DNA of 20,314 nt from Proteobacteria bacterium UBA3413 (GTDB lineage: Bacteria > Pseudomonadota > Gammaproteobacteria > Magnimaribacterales > D2472). Positions within the stretch are counted from its first letter, which is position 1; each line of letters begins with the position of its first letter. The notes beneath the pieces were generated by a model, which was given only the letters and a program-made list of their open reading frames with translations, was not told the DNA's origin and made no database searches. The position numbers were made by a program, and so were the translations under genes. Shown here piece after piece: positions 8,123-14,872 of the stretch. Where the stretch lies: positions 8,304 through 28,617 of the forward strand of contig DEOR01000036.1 in NCBI GenBank assembly GCA_002358345.1, in the 5' to 3' direction.

Positions 8123-8717
8123 TATTTTAATTTCAGGCGGCTGGTTTATATGGCCTTTGTTGGTTTGCTCTATTTTACTTATTTCTATTGTCATAGAGCG
8201 CCTCTGGTTCTTGCAAAGAAGGCTCGTTGCACCCAAGGGCTTACAACGCCAAGTACAAAATTTAATTAATAAAAATGTATTTCATGCTGAACATCAGGAG
8301 GAAATTTCCTCCACATCACAATTGGGCGAGCTCTTAACTTATTGCCATCAATACAAGTCTGAGTCCAGAGAATTTGTTGAAACAAAGGCTGAAGAGAAAG
8401 CCTCAGAAATTAACTTAATTCTCGAGAGAAATCTTTCTATGCTCAGCACTATTGCCAGCATCAGCCCTTTACTTGGACTGCTAGGAACAGTGGTGGGCAT
8501 GATTACCGTGTTTGGTAATATTGACGTCAATGGGAGCGCAAATGCAGACTTGCTTGCCGCGGGCATTTCCGAAGCCCTCATCACCACAGCATTCGGCCTT
8601 ATTATTGCCGTTCCAGCCATCGTTTTCTACCGTTTCTTTGAGCAAAAAACAATTAATTTGATGTCCCTTCTTCAAGCCAATACCTCTTTATTTTTAGATT
8701 TCATGTACAAAAAATGA
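8115..8717 (+). CDS. exbB: MotA/TolQ/ExbB proton-channel family protein
   Basis: ExbB-type proteins form the membrane pentamer that uses the proton gradient to drive TonB or Tol-like work at the outer membrane. The protein has 200 residues with three hydrophobic segments: near residues 10-32, 112-138 (with ISPLLGLLGTVVGMI, the family signature) and 155-180 (ISEALITTAFGLIIAVPAIVFYRFF). The cytoplasmic stretch between the first two is charged, as expected. It overlaps lolD by 8 bp and exbD by 4 bp (ATGA). ExbBD pairs also occur just upstream of lpxK in Pseudomonas, which supports orthology with that envelope-linked pair. No tonB or receptor gene is nearby, so the energised partner is unknown. 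Confidence 0.9.
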   Translation: MNNILISGGWFIWPLLVCSILLISIVIERLWFLQRRLVAPKGLQRQVQNLINKNVFHAEHQEEISSTSQLGELLTYCHQYKSESREFVETKAEEKASEINLILERNLSMLSTIASISPLLGLLGTVVGMITVFGNIDVNGSANADLLAAGISEALITTAFGLIIAVPAIVFYRFFEQKTINLMSLLQANTSLFLDFMYKK

Positions 8718-9118
8718 AATTTTTTACCAACAAAGAGCGAGCTCTCAGTATCGAAATTACACCATTAATAGACATAGTTTTTTTACTCGTTATTTTTTTT
8801 GTGGTGACATCGAAGATTGAAACCAATCAGTATTTAAGTCTTGATCTGCCAACCTCGCAATCTTTCTCCTCAAATCTAACGAATGCTGATCAGAACATCA
8901 TTCTCTTAGATTCAGGTACGCTAGTGATTAACAACCAAGAGTTTGATATCTCTCAAATTGAAGAGGTTATGGTTGGCATACAAGCCAGTTTTGAAACCTC
9001 CGAAACTATTATTCTTTCAATTGAAAACAAGGCCTATCACGAATGGGTAATCTTGTTGATGGACCAGTTACAGGGTGCTGGTTTTCAAAATCTTCAAATT
9101 AAAACTTATACTGATTAG
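8714..9118 (+). CDS. exbD: ExbD/TolR family protein
   Basis: This is the partner of the preceding ExbB. The 134 residues have a short cytoplasmic N-terminus, one transmembrane helix (about residues 17-37) and a periplasmic domain. The essential proton-carrying aspartate is D20, in the ITPLIDIVFLLVIFF motif. The periplasmic part ends with the usual LLMDQLQGAGFQNLQIKT strand, which matches biopolymer transport ExbD. Its ATG overlaps the exbB stop by 4 bp, and the flippase-kinase gene starts 2 bp after its stop, so ExbBD and the lipid A genes are likely made from one transcript. Confidence 0.9.
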   Translation: MKFFTNKERALSIEITPLIDIVFLLVIFFVVTSKIETNQYLSLDLPTSQSFSSNLTNADQNIILLDSGTLVINNQEFDISQIEEVMVGIQASFETSETIILSIENKAYHEWVILLMDQLQGAGFQNLQIKTYTD

Positions 9119-9120
9119 TT

Positions 9121-11874
9121 ATGAGCCCATTAAAGCGATTATTTACATATACCCTCAGGTTTAAGTTTTCTTTTGGTGTCAGCATCATAGGGTTTCTAAT
9201 GTTTGCGGCTGCCGATATTGCGGCGGTTGAGTGGATTAGACGCATTATTGCCTTCATCAACTCCAACGAAACAGACTTTAGTATCTACCTTGTTTTGGCT
9301 TTAATATTTATTGCCCTAGGCAGGGGCATAGGTTTCTTTATAGGAAACTATTTTATGTCTAGAGTGGGCTTTGGTATTGTGCATGACCTACGATCAGAGC
9401 TTTTTTCGAAATTAATCAATTTACCCAAACTCTTTTTTGATCAAAATCAATCAGGCCAACTGATCAATCGAATTACCTTCACGACCACCCAGGTCTCTGG
9501 AGCAGCATCCAATGCAATCAAGACCTTTGTCCGCGAGGGTTTTTTACTGATCGGCTTGATGGTGTATATGCTGTCATTAAACTGGAAGCTAACGTTACTA
9601 TTATTAGTGACTGCTCCATTTATAGCCTTGATCGTTTATGTGGCTGGCAAAAGACTTAGAAAGCTTGCCAAGACTATACAAACTGCCATGGGTGATGTGA
9701 CGCATCTTGCCTCAGAAGCCGTAGATGGAAATCTTGAGATTAAATCATTTAATGCCGAGGCCTATGAAACCAAAAGATTCTTAGAAGCCAATGCATCGAA
9801 CAAAAATCAAAATTTAAAGTTAGAAGCCACCTCTAATCTCGCAACCCCAATTATTCAGTTACTTGTGTCTATTTCCCTATCCATTGTTGCGTATTTTGCT
9901 CTTGGAGCTCAACTGGGTATTGAGCTCAGTTCTGAAAATTTTGTAGCTTTTATCACCGCAGCAGGCCTCATGGCTAAGCCTATTAGGCAGCTCTCCAACA
10001 TCAACGCTGTGATTCAAAAGGGCTTAGCAGCAGCCGTTGAAATATTTGATCAGCTTGACACCAAGGAAGAGGTTGATTCTGGGCAGATTGAAACACCTAT
10101 TGTTGGTCAAATCGAGTTTCGTGATGTCAATTTTTCTTATAACCCTCAAGACCTTGTCTTAAGAAACCTCAATTTTTCAATTGCTCAGAATGAAACAATC
10201 GCCATTGTTGGCAAGTCTGGATCTGGGAAATCCACCATTGCCAATTTGCTTTCTAGATTCTATTCGGACTTTACTGGTGAGATTGCCATTGATGGGGTGA
10301 GCATCATGGATTACAAGCTCAGCTTTCTTCGTGAGTCTATCTCTATTGTCAATCAGTCCCCAACTCTTTTTAATGACACGATAGAAAAAAATATTGCTTA
10401 TGGTGAGACAACGATTGATCAGCATAAACTTCAGGAAGCCGCTGAGATTTCAGGCTGCCTAGAATTTATAAATAAATTGCCCGAGGGTTACAAATCAGAA
10501 ATTGGTGATGATGGCGTTCTGCTCTCGGGGGGTCAAAGACAGCGAATTGCTATCGCTAGAGCATTCTATAAAAACTCACCCATTATCATTCTTGATGAAG
10601 CAACCTCGGCTTTAGACAACGAGTCTGAACTAGTTGTCCAAGAGGCTCTAGAGAAATTAATTAACAACAGGACCACGATTGTTATTGCGCATCGACTCTC
10701 AACAATTGAGAACGCAAACAAGATATTGGTCATCGACGAAGGCACTGTTGCCGAGTTTGGAACCCATCATGAATTGTTAGAGCAAGCGGGCATTTATAAG
10801 AAACTCTATCAAAATAAATTTAGCGACACAGTAGAGGTGAGTGCCAAGTCTAGGACGTCCCCATCCCCAGATTACTTGCCATCATTCAAAGAAGAGCCAA
10901 CTCAGCAAGGTTTTCTGATCGATGCTTGGTATAAAAAGAGTGTTTGGCTCTATCTGCTATCGCCCCTAACTATGTTATTTTTAACTTTGGTTCGCTGGAG
11001 AAAGAATTCATATCTCAAGAATCCGTCTAAAGTTTGGAAATCGGCAGTGCCAATCGTGGTGGTTGGGAATATTTCAATGGGTGGCACAGGAAAAACTCCG
11101 TTGGTTAAATACATCGCCTCCGAGCTTAAAAAAAGAGGCTTTAAACCTGGTCTGGTAAGTCGAGGTTATGGAGGAAAGTACTCAGGCACCCTGGAAGTGA
11201 CCAGCGAGACAACCTTTAAACAGACCGGCGATGAAGCCCAGCTTCTGGCAAAACTCCAATTACCTTTCTTTATTGATAAGGACCGCTCAAGAGCTGCCAG
11301 AACGCTTCAAGGCAAATATGACTGTGACGTTATTATTTCAGATGATGGCCTTCAGCATTACAAGATGGATCGTAAGTTAGAGATTGCTGTGATTGATGGC
11401 GCTAGAAGACTAGGAAATGGCTTGGCATTCCCTGCCGGTCCGCTGCGTGAGCCCAAGAGCAGGCTGAAAGATGTAGATTTCATTGTGAACAATGGCGGCC
11501 CAACGGAGGGGAATGAAATACTGATGACGCTGAACCCTGCTAAATTTATCCATTTAAACTCTGGCAAGGAATATGCCGTTGATAGTTGGCCCATGCATAA
11601 GCAAGTGCACGCTGTGACAGGCGTTGGAAATCCGAATAGATTTTTTGATTTGCTTTCAAGGTTAGATTTTGAGTTTGATAAAAATCCATTTCCCGATCAT
11701 CATAAATATAGCAAAAGAGACTTGTATTACTTAGACCATCTACCTATTCTTATGACAGAGAAGGACGCGGCTAAATGTAGGCATTTTAATAATTCTAAGA
11801 TTTGGTATCTTAGCATCGAAGCAAAAATAGAATCCCAATTCATAGATCGACTCGAGGAAAAACTAAATGATTGA
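9121..11874 (+). CDS. msbA-lpxK: MsbA-LpxK fusion: lipid A flippase ABC transporter joined to tetraacyldisaccharide 4'-kinase
   Basis: One open frame encodes 917 residues covering two normally separate proteins. Residues 1 to about 572 are a complete MsbA: a six-helix ABC exporter domain, then an ATPase with Walker A GKSGSGKST (364-372), signature LSGGQ (468-472), Walker B IIILDEA (488-494) and H-loop H524. Residues about 599-917 are a complete LpxK: an N-terminal membrane-associated helix (IDAWYKKS...LTMLFL), P-loop GNISMGGTGKTP (649-660), SRGYGG (680-685), DDGLQH (741-746) and TEKDAAK near 881. A Ser/Pro-rich linker of about 25 residues joins them. LpxK phosphorylates the lipid A disaccharide at 4'; MsbA flips core-lipid A. 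No stop or ATG lies at the junction; L599 (CTG) matches the usual LpxK start. The product sits at the inner membrane with both ATP-using domains in the cytoplasm. The last 8 bp overlap the zinc-ribbon gene. Confidence 0.93.
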   Translation: MSPLKRLFTYTLRFKFSFGVSIIGFLMFAAADIAAVEWIRRIIAFINSNETDFSIYLVLALIFIALGRGIGFFIGNYFMSRVGFGIVHDLRSELFSKLINLPKLFFDQNQSGQLINRITFTTTQVSGAASNAIKTFVREGFLLIGLMVYMLSLNWKLTLLLLVTAPFIALIVYVAGKRLRKLAKTIQTAMGDVTHLASEAVDGNLEIKSFNAEAYETKRFLEANASNKNQNLKLEATSNLATPIIQLLVSISLSIVAYFALGAQLGIELSSENFVAFITAAGLMAKPIRQLSNINAVIQKGLAAAVEIFDQLDTKEEVDSGQIETPIVGQIEFRDVNFSYNPQDLVLRNLNFSIAQNETIAIVGKSGSGKSTIANLLSRFYSDFTGEIAIDGVSIMDYKLSFLRESISIVNQSPTLFNDTIEKNIAYGETTIDQHKLQEAAEISGCLEFINKLPEGYKSEIGDDGVLLSGGQRQRIAIARAFYKNSPIIILDEATSALDNESELVVQEALEKLINNRTTIVIAHRLSTIENANKILVIDEGTVAEFGTHHELLEQAGIYKKLYQNKFSDTVEVSAKSRTSPSPDYLPSFKEEPTQQGFLIDAWYKKSVWLYLLSPLTMLFLTLVRWRKNSYLKNPSKVWKSAVPIVVVGNISMGGTGKTPLVKYIASELKKRGFKPGLVSRGYGGKYSGTLEVTSETTFKQTGDEAQLLAKLQLPFFIDKDRSRAARTLQGKYDCDVIISDDGLQHYKMDRKLEIAVIDGARRLGNGLAFPAGPLREPKSRLKDVDFIVNNGGPTEGNEILMTLNPAKFIHLNSGKEYAVDSWPMHKQVHAVTGVGNPNRFFDLLSRLDFEFDKNPFPDHHKYSKRDLYYLDHLPILMTEKDAAKCRHFNNSKIWYLSIEAKIESQFIDRLEEKLND

Positions 11875-12031
11875 TAAAGCAATATTAGATGTGATGGCCT
11901 GTCTCAGATGTAAATCTTCTCTCACCGATGAGGGCGAGCATTTAAAATGCTCTGAGTGCAACATTGGCTACCCCATTAAAGAAGATATTCCTCATATGCT
12001 TGAGGAGAGTATTTTTTCTTTAGATGGCTAA
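11867..12031 (+). CDS. YcaR/UPF0434 (Trm112-like) zinc-ribbon small protein
   Basis: This is a 54-residue protein, below the usual gene-calling length but well supported. It begins MIDKAILDVMACLRC and ends before the kdsB start region. Four cysteines in two pairs (C12/C15 and C28/C31) form a zinc ribbon, and the tail GYPIKEDIPHML matches the conserved FPIRDGIPVML-type end of the YcaR family. In many gammaproteobacteria this gene lies exactly here, between lpxK and kdsB. Its molecular role is unknown; the Trm112 relatives are small activators of methyltransferases. The ATG overlaps the fusion-gene stop by 8 bp (ATGATTGA) and its stop overlaps the kdsB start by 8 bp (ATGGCTAA), so it is translated within a tightly coupled chain. 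Confidence 0.93.
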   Translation: MIDKAILDVMACLRCKSSLTDEGEHLKCSECNIGYPIKEDIPHMLEESIFSLDG

Positions 12032-12761
12032 CGAATTCGTCATCATCGTTCCGGCCAGAGCTGGTTCATCCCGACTTCCAAACAAGCCTCTTGCTCAAAT
12101 TGATGGGAAATCTTTGCTGGAGCGAGTGCATGAGCTGGCACAATCCTCGAATGCCACAGCAACTTACATAGCCACAGATAACGAAGCGATCAGAGATCAT
12201 GCACACTCGATTGGTGCTGAGGTAATCATGACGTCACAGACTCATATCTCCGGGATGGACAGGATAGCCGAAGCCTCGAGATTAATTGGTTTATCGCCAG
12301 AGACCCATATCTTAAACCTTCAAGGTGATGAGCCTTTCATGCCTTTAGACATCATTAACACGCTTACAAGTCACCTGAGCTCGCTGACCCCCATTGCCAC
12401 TGCCTGCGTCCCACTGTCTAACCCTGAGGACATAGCCAGCCCAAACGAAGTGAAAGTTGTTCGGTCACTTAGTAAGCGTGCCATGTATTTTTCTAGGTCT
12501 GTTATTCCACATGAGTTTACCGCCAGCCATGATGGCTTTTTGAAACATCTGGGGATTTATGCCTACAGCAATCAAACACTACAAGAGCTTACAACCCTTG
12601 AGCCAACTGACAATGAATTGCAGGAGAGGTTGGAGCAACTTAGATTTCTAGATCACGGGTACAATATTTTTGTAGAAGATTATGCATGCGTGCCTCCCAT
12701 AGGGATTGATACGCCGGAAGATGTAGAGAGAGCCATTGAGTTTATCAAGAGCCATGAGTAA
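12024..12761 (+). CDS. kdsB: 3-deoxy-manno-octulosonate cytidylyltransferase (CMP-Kdo synthetase)
   Basis: KdsB couples CTP and Kdo to give CMP-Kdo, the donor that WaaA uses to add Kdo to lipid A. The 245-residue length is standard. The nucleotide-binding signature VPARAGSSRLPNKPL occupies residues 9-23, and the metal-binding LNLQGDEPF has D102. Other family landmarks are RAMYFSRSVIP, LGIYAYSNQ and the C-terminal GIDTPEDVERA. It is a cytoplasmic enzyme of LPS inner-core synthesis and belongs functionally with the lipid A fusion gene two reading frames upstream. Both ends overlap their neighbours by 8 bp (zinc ribbon and murB). Confidence 0.97.
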   Translation: MANEFVIIVPARAGSSRLPNKPLAQIDGKSLLERVHELAQSSNATATYIATDNEAIRDHAHSIGAEVIMTSQTHISGMDRIAEASRLIGLSPETHILNLQGDEPFMPLDIINTLTSHLSSLTPIATACVPLSNPEDIASPNEVKVVRSLSKRAMYFSRSVIPHEFTASHDGFLKHLGIYAYSNQTLQELTTLEPTDNELQERLEQLRFLDHGYNIFVEDYACVPPIGIDTPEDVERAIEFIKSHE

Positions 12762-13737
12762 CCCCCATCAACTAACAGTTAATAACGCATTTAATTTAGC
12801 GGTCACTGCCAAGCAGTTTATTTCAATCTCTTCCCTCAAAGATATTCCAAAGCTTCATCACCTTCAGGCTGATGAGTTTCTGGTCCTGGGCTCGGCGACC
12901 AACCTTATCCTAGATGAGTATTTCGATGGCACTCTGATTCAGGTGTTGATGGATGATATTGTTCTGGAGACAGATGGCATCCTATCGGTGGGAGCAGGGC
13001 TCCACTGGCACGATTTAATTGATCATACCCTGGCGCATGATTTATATGGGATAGAAAACCTGACCTTGATCCCAGGTTTAGTTGGAGCTTCCCCAGTGCA
13101 AAATATTGGCGCTTATGGTGTTGAGGTCTCGTCTGTGATTCATAGCGTGACCTGCTATAATTTTGTTACCAAAAAAATAGAAACGCTCTCAAACGAAGCC
13201 TGCAACTTCTCCTATAGAGACTCTATTTTTAAATCCAAAGACTACTTAATTCTGAGAGTTCAATTCAAGTTTCATCAACTATTTGAACCAAATCTATCCT
13301 ACCCATCTTTAGCTCAATTTCTTAAAGAACATCAGCTTGATCACGACACAATCTCACCTAGAGTGCTTTCCGAGTCCATTCAAGCCATTAGAGAATCAAA
13401 ACTTCCAGCTCCAGATAAGATTCCAAATGTTGGCAGCATCTTTAAGAATCCGATAGTTGAGACAGAGTCTATTCCCGCAGATTTTTTAGCAGACCATCGA
13501 TGGCTGATGCCAGATGGACAAACGAAACTCAGTGCCGCTCGATTGGTTGAGCTTGTTCTAGATAGCGTGGAGGTTCCACCATCACTTGGTTTCTATGAAA
13601 AGCATTCTTTGGTGCTAATCAATAAGGGTGGCGCAGTCTTCAGTGAGATAACCAAACTCTTAAAAGAGATCCAGCAGCAAGTGCTTTCTTTGCATGGAGT
13701 ACAATTACGTGTTGAACCAGAAATTATAGGCTCCTAG
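12754..13737 (+). CDS. murB: UDP-N-acetylenolpyruvoylglucosamine reductase
   Basis: MurB is a flavoenzyme that reduces UDP-GlcNAc-enolpyruvate to UDP-MurNAc with NADPH, an early cytoplasmic step of peptidoglycan synthesis. The start is set at ATG 12754 (327 residues) rather than the in-frame TTG six codons earlier, because the ATG gives the same 8-bp overlap with the previous gene (ATGAGTAA) seen repeatedly here and a normal N-terminus. FAD-binding motifs are LGSATNLIL, GAGLHWHDL and PGLVGASPVQNIGAYG. Catalytic residues are visible: Y154 in SYRDSIFK, S228 in NVGSIFKNP and a C-terminal glutamate (E323 in VEPEIIG). The form resembles the E. coli class (type I). The exporter gene starts immediately after its stop. 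Confidence 0.95.
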   Translation: MSNPHQLTVNNAFNLAVTAKQFISISSLKDIPKLHHLQADEFLVLGSATNLILDEYFDGTLIQVLMDDIVLETDGILSVGAGLHWHDLIDHTLAHDLYGIENLTLIPGLVGASPVQNIGAYGVEVSSVIHSVTCYNFVTKKIETLSNEACNFSYRDSIFKSKDYLILRVQFKFHQLFEPNLSYPSLAQFLKEHQLDHDTISPRVLSESIQAIRESKLPAPDKIPNVGSIFKNPIVETESIPADFLADHRWLMPDGQTKLSAARLVELVLDSVEVPPSLGFYEKHSLVLINKGGAVFSEITKLLKEIQQQVLSLHGVQLRVEPEIIGS

Positions 13738-14343
13738 ATGTTTTTATCTGCTGCAATCGCTCACTTGCTTGCGGTGATGTCCCCAGGTCCAGATACAGCA
13801 ATTATTTTTCAGCAATCACTGAATAAGGGTCGAGGAGCTGGGATCTTCACAGCCTTAGGCATAGGCTTTGGAATCTTCTTGCATTGTCTCTTAGCCATCT
13901 CAGGCATATCCATACTCTTATACAGCACCGAAGAAGCTCGTTTCATTATTAAGGTTTTAGGCGCCTCCTATTTGGTCTATGTTGGCCTGAAGTCCTTACT
14001 GCCTCAAAATGGAATCTCAGTCACTCCTAGTGCTACCATTATTACCCATCCATTTTTAATTGGCCTGATCACCAATATTCTTAACGTGAAAGCTTTTTTA
14101 TTCACGGTCTCCCTATTTTCTTTTATTAATTTACAGCCAAACTCCTTAATGCCGATTATCTATTTGCTGTATTTCCCTGTGACCACGGCAGCTTGGTTCG
14201 CGTTTATGTCTTATGCTTTGACGCACCAGGCGCTTGGCAATATATTCGAGCAATACAACACCAGGATTCAGTTTACCTCCTCAGCTTTTATACTTTGTTT
14301 AGGACTATTAATACTCTCACAGGCTATCTATGGAATTCTCTGA
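13738..14343 (+). CDS. LysE/RhtB family amino-acid exporter
   Basis: This is a 201-residue inner-membrane exporter with about six hydrophobic helices. The family signature near the N-terminus is intact (HLLAVMSPGPDTAI, residues 9-22), followed by a glycine-rich second helix. LysE/RhtB proteins export amino acids such as homoserine, threonine, lysine or leucine, or related compounds; the substrate cannot be assigned. The ATG directly follows the murB stop with no gap. Its 3' end overlaps the DUF1285 gene by 14 bp. It carries no obvious link to the cell-wall genes ahead of it, and probably rides in the same transcript. Confidence 0.88.
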   Translation: MFLSAAIAHLLAVMSPGPDTAIIFQQSLNKGRGAGIFTALGIGFGIFLHCLLAISGISILLYSTEEARFIIKVLGASYLVYVGLKSLLPQNGISVTPSATIITHPFLIGLITNILNVKAFLFTVSLFSFINLQPNSLMPIIYLLYFPVTTAAWFAFMSYALTHQALGNIFEQYNTRIQFTSSAFILCLGLLILSQAIYGIL

Positions 14344-14869
14344 GCTATTAAAATCTATTAACGCCCTAGAGGATAATTACCCACCAGTGCATCTATGGAA
14401 TCCAGAGTTATGCGAAGGCGTGGAAATGCGAATAGACCGAGAAGGCAATTGGTATTATCAGAACTCTATTATTGGCAGAGATAAACTCAAAATATTATTT
14501 TCAAGAATCTTGAAAGTTGAACAAGGCCAATACTACTTGGTGACACCCGTTGAGAAGGTTAGCGTGAAGGTTGATATTGCGCCTTATATGATCGTGGACT
14601 ATGAGGTTGATGCTGAGCTTAAAAATATTATTCTAAAGACCAACCTAGATTATAATTTTCCACTTGATGAATGCCATCCAATTGAGCTTAGAGCGCTGGG
14701 CAAAGAATCTATTCCTTTTGTGCAGGTCAGAGATGAGCTGGAAGGTTTTATTTCGCGCTCTGTTTTTTATGGGTTGGTTGAACTAGCTTTAAAGCAAGGG
14801 CAAGTTTCAGGATCCGAGTTAATGCTAACAAGCGGCGGGCAGAAGTTTAGCCTTGGATTAATCGAGTAA
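14330..14869 (+). CDS. DUF1285 domain-containing protein
   Basis: This is a soluble 179-residue protein of the DUF1285 family, function unknown. The family hallmarks are PPVHLWNPELCEGVEMRI (residues 18-35), DREGNWYYQNSIIGR and YYLVTPVEKVSVKVDIAPY. No signal peptide or membrane helix is seen. In proteobacteria such genes are scattered among housekeeping genes, so context does not add a role. It is the last gene of the plus-strand run and overlaps the exporter gene by 14 bp. Only 3 bp separate its stop from the stop of the convergent lipoprotein gene, and no hairpin terminator is evident there. Confidence 0.85.
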   Translation: MEFSELLKSINALEDNYPPVHLWNPELCEGVEMRIDREGNWYYQNSIIGRDKLKILFSRILKVEQGQYYLVTPVEKVSVKVDIAPYMIVDYEVDAELKNIILKTNLDYNFPLDECHPIELRALGKESIPFVQVRDELEGFISRSVFYGLVELALKQGQVSGSELMLTSGGQKFSLGLIE

Positions 14870-14872
14870 GTC

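Noticed and set aside
8348..8675. Antisense open frames inside exbB
   Set aside because: They mirror the reading frame of a well-supported ExbB and show no family features.
10800..10930. Frameshift or sequencing error creating the MsbA-LpxK fusion
   Set aside because: Both halves are in one continuous frame with natural codons through the linker, so no frameshift is needed; a single-base error removing a stop cannot be fully excluded without other reads.
12736..12753. TTG start for murB six codons upstream
   Set aside because: ATG 12754 is a better codon and reproduces the 8-bp overlap used at neighbouring junctions.
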